Shown here: positions 48,132 to 57,414 of the stretch, in pieces
Layout of the letters: each line of letters opens with the position of its first letter
Numbering within the stretch: position 1 is the stretch's first letter
From: UBA11606 sp964504305
Lineage (GTDB): Bacteria > Actinomycetota > Acidimicrobiia > Acidimicrobiales > Aldehydirespiratoraceae
Direction: 5' to 3'
Length of the DNA: 64,000 bases
Assembly (NCBI GenBank): GCA_964504305.1
Contig: CAZDEB010000006.1
Location: 148,985-212,984 of the forward strand
Translations under genes and position numbers: made by a program
Notes under the pieces: generated by a model
What the model was told of the DNA's origin: nothing
Database searches by the model: none
What the model saw: only the letters and a program-made list of their open reading frames with translations

Positions 48132-49826
48132 ATGAAGCGATCGTTGCTAGCCCCACCGATGACATCGACGCTTGATGCCAAATCCGAGCAGTTCTCGGTC
48201 AACGAAACCGAGATGCTCGAACTGCTCGAGGTCCATGACGAGTTGTTGGAGATGGCCGCGGGCGGCGGTGGCCACAAGGCCATGGCCCGTCACCGGAGCC
48301 GGGGCAAGCTGCCGATCCGAGAACGAATTGCCAACGTGCTCGATCCCGACACCCCCTTCCTCGAGATCACCCCCTTGGCCGGATACGGCAGCGCCTACAA
48401 GTTGGGCGGGGGGATGGTCGCCGGGATCGGGATAATCGCCGGCATCGAATGTGTGATCATGGGCAACGATCCAACGGTGGCCGCCGGCGCCCTCACTCCC
48501 TACGCCGCCAAGAAGTGGATGCGGGCGCTCGAGATTGCCCGAGACAACCGCATCCCCTACGTAAGTTTCGTCGAATCGGCCGGCGGCGACCTTCGCCCTG
48601 GCGGCGGTGGGCGCAAGCCGATCCCCGAATCCGAGAACCCCCACGGCGCAGTCGGTAGCGCCGTCGTGCCCGAGCATTTCGCCGAGACCGGTCGTTTCTT
48701 CTACGAGATGATCGAGCTTTCCAAGATGCGTATTCCGACCGTGTGCGTCACCTTCGGATCTTCCACCGCTGGTGGCGCGTACCAACCGGGATTATCCGAC
48801 TACAACATTTTCATCAAGGAGCAAACCTTCGCGTATTTGGCCGGTCCGCCGCTGGTGAAGATGGCCACCGGCGAGATCGCCGACGACGAAACGATCGGCG
48901 GAGCCCAAAAACACGCCGAGGTCTCCGGATTGGCCGAATACCTCGCCGAGGACGAGATGGACGCCATCAGGATGTGCCGGGAGGTCGTGTCGCATCTCAA
49001 TTGGCGCAAACCCGATGCCGCCCCGCCACTTCAATCTGATCCGCCGGTGCTCGACCCCAACGAACTCTTGGGTCTGGTTAGCCGCGACCTGCGTAGTCCA
49101 CTCGACGTCCGCGACGTGATCGGGCGAGTGGTCGACGGGAGCCGATTCGAAGAATTCAAACCCCGTTTCGGGCCGTCGGTCGTTTGTGGCTGGGCCTCGA
49201 TTCATGGTTACCCGGTTGGTGTGCTTGGCAACAACGGGGTCCTGTACCCGGACTCTGCTCAAAAGGCCGCTCACTTCATCCAACTCTGCAACCACATCGA
49301 CGTGCCTCTGGTGTTCTTGCAGAACATCACCGGGTTCATGGTGGGCAAGGATTTCGAAGCCGACGGGATCATCAAGAAGGGTTCGCAGATGATCAACGCG
49401 GTCGCCAACTCGACGGTGCCTCATCTGACCGTGATCGTTGGTGCGTCCTACGGCGCCGGTACCTACGGCATGTCGGGACGGGCCTTCGGCAATCGATTCA
49501 CGTTCCTTTGGCCCACCGCCAAGATCGCAGTAATGGGCCCAAAACAAATCGCCGGCGTGATGTCGCAGGTCCGCCGAGCCAAGCATCCCCGCACGCCCGA
49601 GGGAATGGCTGGCGAACCCTTTGACGAGCAGGCCGATGCTGCGGTGGTTGCCGCCCACGAAGCCGCTCACGACAAAGGTTCGCTCGCGCTTCGGGCGACC
49701 GGAGCAATCAGCGATGACGGGATCATCGATCCTCGCGACACCCGAGACATCTTGGGTATGACCTTGAGCGTGGTCCGAAACCGGCCCGTCGAGGGGACCG
49801 ACGGCTATGGGGTGTTTCGGCTGTGA
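48132..49826 (+). CDS. Acyl-CoA carboxylase, carboxyltransferase (beta) subunit
   Basis: 564-aa carboxyltransferase of the MCC/GCC/propionyl-CoA carboxylase type. The crotonase-like N-half carries HRSRGKLPIRERIANVLDPD, YVSFVESAGGDLRPGGGG and CVTFGSSTAGGAYQPGLSDY. The C-half carries CGWASIHGYPVGVLGNNGVL, PLVFLQNITGFMVGKDFEAD and VIVGASYGAGTYGMSGRAFG. The position next to an AtuA-like gene suggests methylcrotonyl- or geranyl-CoA carboxylase. Overlaps the biotin-carboxylase gene by 4 nt. Confidence 0.91.
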   Translation: MKRSLLAPPMTSTLDAKSEQFSVNETEMLELLEVHDELLEMAAGGGGHKAMARHRSRGKLPIRERIANVLDPDTPFLEITPLAGYGSAYKLGGGMVAGIGIIAGIECVIMGNDPTVAAGALTPYAAKKWMRALEIARDNRIPYVSFVESAGGDLRPGGGGRKPIPESENPHGAVGSAVVPEHFAETGRFFYEMIELSKMRIPTVCVTFGSSTAGGAYQPGLSDYNIFIKEQTFAYLAGPPLVKMATGEIADDETIGGAQKHAEVSGLAEYLAEDEMDAIRMCREVVSHLNWRKPDAAPPLQSDPPVLDPNELLGLVSRDLRSPLDVRDVIGRVVDGSRFEEFKPRFGPSVVCGWASIHGYPVGVLGNNGVLYPDSAQKAAHFIQLCNHIDVPLVFLQNITGFMVGKDFEADGIIKKGSQMINAVANSTVPHLTVIVGASYGAGTYGMSGRAFGNRFTFLWPTAKIAVMGPKQIAGVMSQVRRAKHPRTPEGMAGEPFDEQADAAVVAAHEAAHDKGSLALRATGAISDDGIIDPRDTRDILGMTLSVVRNRPVEGTDGYGVFRL

Positions 49827-51742
49827 TCACCGCGCTGCTGGTCGCCAACCGCGGCGAGATCGCCCGACGAGTATTTCGCACGGCGCGGGCCATGGGCATC
49901 CGCACGGTTGCCGTGTTCGTCGATGCCGACGCCGACGCCCTTTTCGTCCGTGACGCCGACGAAGCAATCCGCCTCCCGGGCCGTTATCTCGACGGCGAGG
50001 CGATCCTCGCTGCGGCTCACCAAACCGGTGCCGATGCCATCCACCCGGGTTATGGCTTCTTGTCGGAGAACGCCGCGTTTGCCCAATCGGTGATTGCGGC
50101 GGGAATCTGCTGGGTCGGCCCCTCGCCCGAGATCATCGAATCGATGGGCGACAAGATCTCCGCCAAACGGGTCGCAGCACAGGCGGGGGTCGCGACGCTG
50201 CCATCGTCCGAAGACCCAACGGCCAGCGACGCCGTGGGGTTCCCGCTGCTGGTGAAAGCCTCGGCCGGTGGCGGCGGAAAAGGCATGAGGGTTGTCGATC
50301 AACCCGCCCAACTCGCCGACGCGGTCGCATCGGCCAAGCGCGAGGCCCTGGCCAGCTTCGGCGACGATCGAGTGTTCCTCGAGCGCTACATCGCCGCGAG
50401 CCGTCATGTCGAAATCCAACTGCTGGGCGACAGCCATGGCAACGTTGTCCAACTCGGCGAACGAGAATGCTCGATCCAGCGCCGCCACCAAAAGATCATC
50501 GAAGAATCCCCGTCTCCAGTAGTCGATGTCGAGATGCGAGAGGCCATGGGCGCGGCATCGTTGGCGCTTGCTGAGGCGATGCGTTACCAGTCGGCGGGCA
50601 CTGTCGAGTTCTTGGTCGACGACGCCACGAAGGAGTTCTTCTTCCTCGAAATGAACACTCGCCTGCAAGTCGAGCACCCGGTCACCGAAGCCGTCACCGG
50701 CATCGACATTGTGCGAGAACAGCTGCGTGTCGCCGCGGGGGCCCCACTTGGTTACGACCAAGGCGACATCACATGCCGCGGCCATGCCATTGAGGTGCGT
50801 CTTTATGCTGAAGACCCGGCCAACGGTTTCCTCCCGGCAACCGGCACGTTGTCGGCCTACGCTCCGGCCGCCGAACCGGTCGTGCGGTGGGACACTGGCG
50901 TCGAGCAGGGAAGTGTCGTTGGGGTCGACTTCGATCCGATGCTGGCCAAGGTCATCGCTCACGCCCCGACTCGCTCCGAGGCGGCCGGCCGCCTGGCTCT
51001 GGCCCTCGAGCGTATGCATCTCGGCGGGGTTGTCACCAACCGCGACTTCTTGGCCGCCACCCTGCGCAGCGAGCCTTTCCTCGCTGGCGATACCACCACC
51101 GACTTCCTCCAACGCAACCGCCCCGCGTCGTTGGTTGGTTCCGCTGATACAGCGACCGCGGCGATTCTCGCGGCGATGTGGTTGCAGGCCCGAAACCGCA
51201 GCCGCGACACCGTATGGGGATTCGCGCCCTCCAACTTTCGTACCGGCGGGCTACCTCCGCAGCGAGTCGAGTTCGCTCACGGCGACGACTCATACGTGGT
51301 CGAATACATGCCGGAACGCGCCGGCGGGTTCGTACTCGGAACTGGCGAGAAAGTAGCCGTCACCGACTGGACCACGTCGAGCATCCAAGCAGAGATTGAC
51401 AGCCGTCGGCTACAGGCCGCGGTCACGGTCGCCAACGATGTTGCCTACGTGACGGTCGGCGGCACGACCGAGGCGCTGGCCATTGTTCCGAGATTCGCGA
51501 TTCGCGGCCCCGAACCAGCCGCCGGCGGTCTGGTGGCGCCCATGCCGGGTTCGGTGATCGATCTGCGCTGCGCGGTTGGAGACACCGTCGAACCGGGTCA
51601 GGTGCTGGTTGTGCTCGAGGCGATGAAGATGGAGCATCACATCACCGCACCAATCGCCGGAACCGTCACCGAGATCCCCATCTCGCTCGGCGAACAACTA
51701 GACACCGGTGCAGCGCTCCTCACGATCGAAGAGGCGTCATGA
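49823..51742 (+). CDS. Acyl-CoA carboxylase, biotin carboxylase/BCCP (alpha) subunit
   Basis: 639 aa. The biotin carboxylase half begins ALLVANRGEIARRVFRTARA and has the ATP-grasp loop LVKASAGGGGKGMRVV, then HVEIQLLGDSHGNVVQLGER and EMNTRLQVEHPVTEAVTGID. The C-terminal biotinyl domain contains VVLEAMKMEHHITAPIAGTV with the biotinylated Lys at residue 602. Together with the preceding carboxyltransferase it forms a complete two-subunit acyl-CoA carboxylase. GTG start overlaps that gene. Confidence 0.93.
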   Translation: MITALLVANRGEIARRVFRTARAMGIRTVAVFVDADADALFVRDADEAIRLPGRYLDGEAILAAAHQTGADAIHPGYGFLSENAAFAQSVIAAGICWVGPSPEIIESMGDKISAKRVAAQAGVATLPSSEDPTASDAVGFPLLVKASAGGGGKGMRVVDQPAQLADAVASAKREALASFGDDRVFLERYIAASRHVEIQLLGDSHGNVVQLGERECSIQRRHQKIIEESPSPVVDVEMREAMGAASLALAEAMRYQSAGTVEFLVDDATKEFFFLEMNTRLQVEHPVTEAVTGIDIVREQLRVAAGAPLGYDQGDITCRGHAIEVRLYAEDPANGFLPATGTLSAYAPAAEPVVRWDTGVEQGSVVGVDFDPMLAKVIAHAPTRSEAAGRLALALERMHLGGVVTNRDFLAATLRSEPFLAGDTTTDFLQRNRPASLVGSADTATAAILAAMWLQARNRSRDTVWGFAPSNFRTGGLPPQRVEFAHGDDSYVVEYMPERAGGFVLGTGEKVAVTDWTTSSIQAEIDSRRLQAAVTVANDVAYVTVGGTTEALAIVPRFAIRGPEPAAGGLVAPMPGSVIDLRCAVGDTVEPGQVLVVLEAMKMEHHITAPIAGTVTEIPISLGEQLDTGAALLTIEEAS

Positions 51743-53490
51743 CCAAGCCTGCTATCCGGGTCGCCAACTGCTCGGGCTTCTACGGCGATCGTCGCAGCGC
51801 CGCGCACGAAATGGTCGAAGGCGGCCCGATCGATGCTCTTACCGGCGACTGGTTGGCCGAGCTCACGATGCTGATTCTTGCTCGGACCCAAGCCAAACGG
51901 CCGGGTTCTGGATACGCCCGTACCTTTGTGCAACAAATGGAACAGGTGATGGGAACCTGTCTCGACCGGGGTATCAAAGTGGTGTCCAACGCCGGCGGTC
52001 TCGACCCGGATCACTGTGCCGAAGCAGTGGCCGAAGTAGCCGACAAGCTTGGTCTCGATGCCACCATCGCCTACGTCAACGGCGACAATCTGTTGCCCCG
52101 CCTCGACGAGTTGAAGGCCGCGGGCATCGACATAATCAACCACGAGACCGGCGAACCGGTCGCGGCAGTCGACTACATTTCGGCCAACGCCTACCTCGGG
52201 GCATGGGGGATAGTCGAAGCGCTCAACTCTGGCGCCGACATTGTTGTCACTGGTCGTACGACCGACGCGGCGATCGTGTGTGGACCGGCCGCTTGGCACC
52301 ACGGCTGGAGCCGCGACGACTGGGACGCAATGGCCGGGGCGGTCGTGGCCGGCCACGTCATCGAATGCGGCACTCAAGCTACCGGTGGCAACTATTCGTT
52401 CTTCACCGAGATCCCCGGACTCGAACGAGCCGGGTTTCCCATCGCCGAGATCGGGGCCGATGGGTCGTCGGTGATCACCAAACACCCCGGCACTGGGGGC
52501 GCGGTTACCGTCGGGACGATCACCTCTCAACTGCTCTACGAAATCGGTTCCCCGGCCTACCTCGGACCCGATGTCACGAGCCGCTTCGACACCATGTCGC
52601 TGACGCGGATCGGCCCCGATCGTGTCCGGATCACTGGCACCAAGGGAGAACCGCCACCAGAGACATTGAAGGTCTCGATGAACGCTTGGGGCGGATTTCG
52701 TAGCGACGTCAATATCGCTCTCACCGGGCTCGACATCGAAGCCAAAGCCGAACTGATCGAAGCAGCGTTTTGGCGCGCCGTTCCCTACAACCCCGCCGAT
52801 TTCGAGAGTTGTGCCACAACGTTGGTCCGTAGCGACCATCCCGACCCCCAATCCAACGAGACCGCTACCGCTACCTGGCGCTTGACGGTCAAGGACGGCG
52901 ACGAACGAAAGTGCAAAGCGATCGGCGTGGGCATCAACGACATGGCGTTGGCCACGATCCCTGGTTTCTATGGACTCGCTGGTTCGGGGTTCGGCAAGCC
53001 GTTTGGCGTGCACACATCGGGCCTCGTCCCCGCCGACCTCGTTGCTCAACACGTGGTCACGATTGGCGGCGAACGCACCGTGGTCGACAGTGTGGCGCCG
53101 ACGGGCGGCGACGTCGTGGCGGCCCCCCGGGTCGAACTCCGAGATGTGCCGGGAGGCGAAGCTCGTCGAGTTCCGCTCGGGACGATCTTCGGGTCTCGAT
53201 CGGGCGACAAAGGCGGCAACGCCAACCTCGGCGTTTTTGCTCGGTCGGCCGACTCCTATGCGTGGCTAGCGGCGACCATCTCGATAGACGTGCTTCGTGA
53301 CTTGCTGCCCGAAGTCTCCGGTCTGGAGATCGAGCGTTACGAACTACCCAATATTTGGTCGATCAATTTCGTGATCCACGGAATCTTGCAAGAGGGGGTG
53401 GCGGCCTCCACCCGCCAGGACGGCCAGGCCAAATCGCTCGGCGAATGGTTTCGGGCCCGCCATCTCGACATTCCGGTGAGCCTCCTATGA
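51739..53490 (+). CDS. AtuA-like (DUF1446) acyclic terpene utilisation family protein
   Basis: 583 aa. The N-terminal DUF1446/AtuA domain starts IRVANCSGFYGDRRSAAHEM and has LTGDWLAELTMLILARTQAK, VVSNAGGLDPDHCAEAVAEV, INHETGEPVAAVDYISANAY and IVVTGRTTDAAIVCGPAAWH. The C-terminal ferredoxin-like AtuA extension is FGSRSGDKGGNANLGVFARS followed by GLEIERYELPNIWSINFVIH. AtuA is essential for citronellol/geraniol catabolism in Pseudomonas, though its reaction is unclear. Coupled to the carboxylase gene (ATGA) and to TetR. Confidence 0.88.
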   Translation: MTKPAIRVANCSGFYGDRRSAAHEMVEGGPIDALTGDWLAELTMLILARTQAKRPGSGYARTFVQQMEQVMGTCLDRGIKVVSNAGGLDPDHCAEAVAEVADKLGLDATIAYVNGDNLLPRLDELKAAGIDIINHETGEPVAAVDYISANAYLGAWGIVEALNSGADIVVTGRTTDAAIVCGPAAWHHGWSRDDWDAMAGAVVAGHVIECGTQATGGNYSFFTEIPGLERAGFPIAEIGADGSSVITKHPGTGGAVTVGTITSQLLYEIGSPAYLGPDVTSRFDTMSLTRIGPDRVRITGTKGEPPPETLKVSMNAWGGFRSDVNIALTGLDIEAKAELIEAAFWRAVPYNPADFESCATTLVRSDHPDPQSNETATATWRLTVKDGDERKCKAIGVGINDMALATIPGFYGLAGSGFGKPFGVHTSGLVPADLVAQHVVTIGGERTVVDSVAPTGGDVVAAPRVELRDVPGGEARRVPLGTIFGSRSGDKGGNANLGVFARSADSYAWLAATISIDVLRDLLPEVSGLEIERYELPNIWSINFVIHGILQEGVAASTRQDGQAKSLGEWFRARHLDIPVSLL

Positions 53491-54122
53491 GCGCCATGAT
53501 CGACCGTGTTCGACAGGTGCCCGCCCCACCGCGCCTCCTTGATCGCCGACGAGAAGCATCGCTGACCGTTCGACAACGCGAGCTGCTCGACGAGCTCGGG
53601 CTGATCTTCGAAAAAGGGTTCGCCGAAGTGACAATGGCCGAGCTGGCCAGCCAGCTCAACTGTTCGCTACGAACCCTCTACGGCCTCGCCGAGGGTCGCA
53701 ACGAACTGGTCTTAATGGTGGTCGACCGCAATTTGCGCAAAATTGGTCGCGCCGCTCACAACGCGATCACCAACGACATGACCGCTCTCGATGCCGTGCG
53801 TTCGTACCTTTCGGCGGCCACCGTCGCGGTGCAAAACACCACCGAAGAGTTCGCCCACGATATGGAATTGTTAGCCAACGGTTCGGCTCTCAACCGAGTC
53901 CACTCCGACTATCTGGTTGACGTGACCCGGTCGTTGCTCGACCTTGCCGTCGAACAAGACGAGATTGCCGATGTCGATACGGCGGCAGTAGCGAGGGTAA
54001 TAGCAGGGTTGGGCCGCGACTTTGCCCTCGCCGACGTGATGCCGACCTTGCGCACGACCCCCAAGAAGGCGGCTGACGACATGGTTGATCTTGTACTCGC
54101 CGGGCTACGGAGGAGCCGATGA
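53487..54122 (+). CDS. TetR-family transcriptional regulator
   Basis: 211 aa. The N-terminal helix-turn-helix is LLDELGLIFEKGFAEVTMAE followed by LASQLNCSLRTLYGLAEGRN and ELVLMVVDRNL. The C-terminal helical ligand domain has no recognisable specificity. It lies inside the operon, between AtuA-like and enoyl-CoA hydratase genes and coupled to both by 4-nt overlaps, so it probably controls this operon in response to a pathway acyl-CoA. Confidence 0.85.
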   Translation: MSAMIDRVRQVPAPPRLLDRRREASLTVRQRELLDELGLIFEKGFAEVTMAELASQLNCSLRTLYGLAEGRNELVLMVVDRNLRKIGRAAHNAITNDMTALDAVRSYLSAATVAVQNTTEEFAHDMELLANGSALNRVHSDYLVDVTRSLLDLAVEQDEIADVDTAAVARVIAGLGRDFALADVMPTLRTTPKKAADDMVDLVLAGLRRSR

Positions 54123-54919
54123 CCACAGAATCCCCATCTCCGTACCAAGCGGTCGTTCAGAGCGAAACTGTCGGCGGCGTGTGCACCGTAACGCTGGCCG
54201 ACATCGCCAACAAGAATGCTTTGGGAGCGCAGCTGACCAGCGAGTTGATGGACGCGCTTGATGAGGCCGAAGCCGACAATGCCGTTCGCGTGATTGTGCT
54301 GACCAACGCCGGACCGGTGTTTTGTGCCGGTGCAAATTTGGCCGAGCGATCAGGTCGGGCCGCTTCGAAACCGGCCCGCTCGATCGATCCCGCCGACATG
54401 TTCGCTCGCTTCGCCAAGTCCCCCAAGCCTTACGTGGGCAAGATCAACGGGCATTGTGTCGCCGGAGGCATGGGTATCGCCGCGGCCATGGACTATTCGG
54501 TGGTGCTCGACACGGCCAAGATGGGGTTTACCGAGGTCCGAATCGGAGTCGCGCCGGCCATGATCTCGGTGTTGTGCCTGCCAAAGATGAACCAAAGTGA
54601 CGCCCGAGCGGCCTTCTTGCGCGGCAATCGATTCCTCGCCCCCGAAGCCCGACGAATGGGACTTGTCAACCAGACCGCTCCGGCCGACCAAATCGACGCC
54701 GCGGTCGACGAGGTGGTCGCCGACTTGTTGGCTGGCAGCCCCGCGGCTTTGGCCAGCGCCAAGCAGCTCCTCGCCAACGTTCCCATGATGAACCTCGATG
54801 ATGCATTCGCCTGGACCGCCGAGTTGTCAGCTTCTCTGTTCCGAGGCGACGATGCCAAAGAGGGCATGGCCGCCTTCCTCGAGAAACGTCCCGCTCGTTG
54901 GATACCGAGGGATCACTGA
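54119..54919 (+). CDS. Enoyl-CoA hydratase (AtuE/LiuC-like)
   Basis: 266-aa crotonase. VCTVTLADIANKNALGAQLT, VIVLTNAGPVFCAGANLAER (oxyanion hole), INGHCVAGGMGIAAAMDYSV and EVRIGVAPAMISVLCLPKMN are typical; the Glu in FTEVRIG is in the place of the second catalytic Glu. It would hydrate the carboxylated 2-enoyl-CoA in leucine or terpene degradation. Coupled to TetR and, by TGATG, to the dehydrogenase. Confidence 0.88.
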   Translation: MTTESPSPYQAVVQSETVGGVCTVTLADIANKNALGAQLTSELMDALDEAEADNAVRVIVLTNAGPVFCAGANLAERSGRAASKPARSIDPADMFARFAKSPKPYVGKINGHCVAGGMGIAAAMDYSVVLDTAKMGFTEVRIGVAPAMISVLCLPKMNQSDARAAFLRGNRFLAPEARRMGLVNQTAPADQIDAAVDEVVADLLAGSPAALASAKQLLANVPMMNLDDAFAWTAELSASLFRGDDAKEGMAAFLEKRPARWIPRDH

Positions 54920-56187
54920 TGGACTTCGACTTTCCAGCCGACGACGATCCCCGCCGTTTAGCGGTTAGGGCCTGGCGTCAAGCCAATCCCGAACCGACCC
55001 AGTCCGACCTTCATCGCGCCGGGTACGTGGTTCCGCACTGGCCCGCGCCGTGGGGCCTCAACGCCGATCCGATTCACCAGATCATCATCAGTCAAGAACT
55101 CCAAGGGCTGAGGACTCGGCGCGCCGACGGCCGTCGCGGGGTCATGGGATCCAACGCCATCGGTATTGGGTGGGCGGCGCCGACCATCCTGGCTGGCGGT
55201 AGCGACCAGCAAAAGCAGCGCTACCTCGACAAGATTTTCAATCACGAAGAGATCTGGTGCCAACTTTTCTCCGAGACCGAAGCGGGCTCCGATCTTGCCA
55301 ATCTTGCAACTCGAGCAGTTCGCGACGGTGACGAATATGTGATCAACGGTTCGAAGATCTGGTCATCGGGGGCGCACGGCTGCGACATGGGAATCCTCAT
55401 CGCCCGCACCGACCCCGACGCGCCGAAACACAAAGGCATCAGCTACTTCGCGTGCCCGATGGACGCCCCCGGTCTGTCGATGACCCCGATTGTCGACATG
55501 ACTACCGCTCACTCGTTCAATCAAGTGTTCTTTGACGATGTTCGCCTGCCGGTAAGCGCTCGTATCGGCGAGGAAGGCGATGGCTGGCGTCTGGCCAAGG
55601 TCACCCTCGCCAACGAGAGAGTCTCCCTGTCATCGGCTGGATCGTTGTGGGGCGAGGGTCCGTCGGCGGCCATGCTGCTCGATCTGGTGCGGTCTGGCGG
55701 CGGCGAGACCGATCCGAATCTGCGCCAAAAACTGGCTCAAATGCATTGCCATGCCGAAGTGCTACGGCTCAACCGGTTACGAACGCTTAGTGCAAAACTA
55801 GCCGGTCGCACCCCCGGGACCGAAGCATCTATCCAGAAGCTGATGGCCGACGAGCACGGCCAAGAAGTCCTCGAACTGGCCAAAGAACTCAGCGGGGCCA
55901 ACGGAATGCTCGAGGGTTCCGGGCCGAGCGGAACGATCCCCACGTCGATGCGAGGCGGCGCGACCGAGATCAACTTCGCCCGAGGGGACGACAGTCAATA
56001 CCCCGACGTAGACCCCGTATGGCATTACGGCTTCTTGTTCTCGCCCGCTCTCACCCTCGGTGGTGGGACCTGGGCGGTGCAACGCAACATCGTCGCCGAA
56101 CAGGTGCTCGGACTCCCGCGAGAACCAAACGTGCAAAAAGCCATGAGCTGGGCCGAATCCCAGGCCGTGGTCCACCCATCTAAATAG
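54919..56187 (+). CDS. Acyl-CoA dehydrogenase (AtuD-like)
   Basis: 422-aa FAD enzyme. CQLFSETEAGSDLANLATRA, DEYVINGSKIWSSGAHGCDM, FFDDVRLPVSARIGEEGDGW and the C-terminal helical domain with MRGGATEINFARG-like SMRGGATEINFARGDDSQYP are conserved. ATG 54919 overlaps the hydratase stop by one base. As the oxidising step of the operon it would produce the 2-enoyl-CoA that is then carboxylated. Confidence 0.9.
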   Translation: MDFDFPADDDPRRLAVRAWRQANPEPTQSDLHRAGYVVPHWPAPWGLNADPIHQIIISQELQGLRTRRADGRRGVMGSNAIGIGWAAPTILAGGSDQQKQRYLDKIFNHEEIWCQLFSETEAGSDLANLATRAVRDGDEYVINGSKIWSSGAHGCDMGILIARTDPDAPKHKGISYFACPMDAPGLSMTPIVDMTTAHSFNQVFFDDVRLPVSARIGEEGDGWRLAKVTLANERVSLSSAGSLWGEGPSAAMLLDLVRSGGGETDPNLRQKLAQMHCHAEVLRLNRLRTLSAKLAGRTPGTEASIQKLMADEHGQEVLELAKELSGANGMLEGSGPSGTIPTSMRGGATEINFARGDDSQYPDVDPVWHYGFLFSPALTLGGGTWAVQRNIVAEQVLGLPREPNVQKAMSWAESQAVVHPSK

Positions 56188-56194
56188 GAGCGTC

Positions 56195-57340
56195 ATGAAG
56201 ACCGCCGTCACCGACATGCTGGGAATCGAATTTCCGATCTTGGCGTTCAGCCATTGCCGCGACGTTGTCGCGGCGGTCTCCAAAGCGGGAGGGTTCGGCG
56301 TACTTGGGGCAGTAGCTCACACCCCCGAGGCTCTCGAAACCGACCTGCGATGGATCGAAGACGAAATCGGTGACCGTCCTTACGGTGTCGATCTGATCGT
56401 GCCGGCGAAGTATGCCGGAGACGAAGAAGGCGGCTACACCACCGCCGATCTGATCAAGCTGATCCCTAGCCAGCACCGCGAATTCATCGATGACATTCTC
56501 GCTCGCTACGACGTACCGCCCTTGCCCGCCGGCGACGAGAGCCGGGCCAATACCGTGCCCCAGGGCGACGGGAAAGCTGCGCCGTTCTCGGCCAACGCCG
56601 CGGGGCCCCAACTCGACATAGCGCTTGCCCATCGCACCGCGTTCGTGGCCAACGCTTTGGGTCCGCCGCCCAAGTTTCTGATCGACCGTTGCAAAGAAGA
56701 GGGCCGACTCGTCGGGGCTTTGGCGGGACGCCCGACCCACGCCGAACGTCACCAAAACGCCGGGGTCGACATCATCATTGCCCAAGGATCTGAGGCCGGG
56801 GGCCACACCGGCGAGATCGGGTCGATGGTGCTCATCCCCGAAATCGTCGACTCGGTCGACATTCCGGTTCTGGGCGCAGGCGGAATCGGGCGTGGTCGAC
56901 AGATGGCAGCGGCAATGGCGCTCGGCGCGCAAGGCGTCTGGTGCGGTTCGGTTTGGCTCACGACCGACGAGGCGGAAACTCACCCGGTGGTTAAGGAAAA
57001 GTTCCTAGCCGCTTCATCGGCCGACACGATCCGGTCTCGTAGCCTCACCGGCAAGCACGCCCGGATGCTGCGGTCGGCGTGGACCGAAGAATGGGATCGA
57101 GATGACACCCCCGATCCGCTCGGCATGCCCTTGCAGCCGATGCTCACTGCCGAAGCTCAGCGTCGCATTGATCGTGCCGCCTACTCCGCAGGCTCCGGTG
57201 CCGAAAAGTTGGCGAACTACTTCGTCGGACAAATTGTGGGGACCATGAACCAGCGCAAGACTGCTACTCAAGTGGTATTCGACATGGTCGAGGAGTTCAT
57301 CGACGCCGTGGAATTGCTCAAGGGCCAGCTCGAATACTGA
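56195..57340 (+). CDS. Nitronate monooxygenase / 2-nitropropane dioxygenase-like flavoprotein
   Basis: 381-aa FMN-dependent TIM-barrel protein. IEFPILAFSHCRDVVAAVSK, GGFGVLGAVAHTPEALETDL, IIAQGSEAGGHTGEIGSMVL and VLGAGGIGRGRQMAAAMALG (FMN site) define the family. An insertion near residues 100-150 is seen in related acyl-CoA-operon members. The start follows AGGAG by 4 nt and the acyl-CoA dehydrogenase stop by 7 bp. Role in the pathway, perhaps oxidising a side product, is unknown. Confidence 0.88.
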   Translation: MKTAVTDMLGIEFPILAFSHCRDVVAAVSKAGGFGVLGAVAHTPEALETDLRWIEDEIGDRPYGVDLIVPAKYAGDEEGGYTTADLIKLIPSQHREFIDDILARYDVPPLPAGDESRANTVPQGDGKAAPFSANAAGPQLDIALAHRTAFVANALGPPPKFLIDRCKEEGRLVGALAGRPTHAERHQNAGVDIIIAQGSEAGGHTGEIGSMVLIPEIVDSVDIPVLGAGGIGRGRQMAAAMALGAQGVWCGSVWLTTDEAETHPVVKEKFLAASSADTIRSRSLTGKHARMLRSAWTEEWDRDDTPDPLGMPLQPMLTAEAQRRIDRAAYSAGSGAEKLANYFVGQIVGTMNQRKTATQVVFDMVEEFIDAVELLKGQLEY

Positions 57341-57400
57341 TGGCGGCTGTCAAAGTAAAAAATGTCACCCCGCGTGCGGGCACGGGTACGCTCGGCGATC

Positions 57401-57406
57401 TACGCT
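57401..57406 (+). promoter_or_regulatory. -10 box TACGCT, leaderless start of GNAT gene
   Basis: TACGCT ends 8 nt before GTG 57415, in the 74-bp spacer after the nitronate monooxygenase gene. Confidence 0.45.
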
Positions 57407-57414
57407 GACGACCC

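Noticed and set aside
49805..51112. 435-codon open frame on the minus strand
   Set aside because: Antisense to biotin carboxylase; no motif.
51637..53052. 471-codon open frame on the minus strand
   Set aside because: Antisense to the AtuA-like gene, which has clear motifs; the minus frame is low in hydrophobic patterning and family-less.
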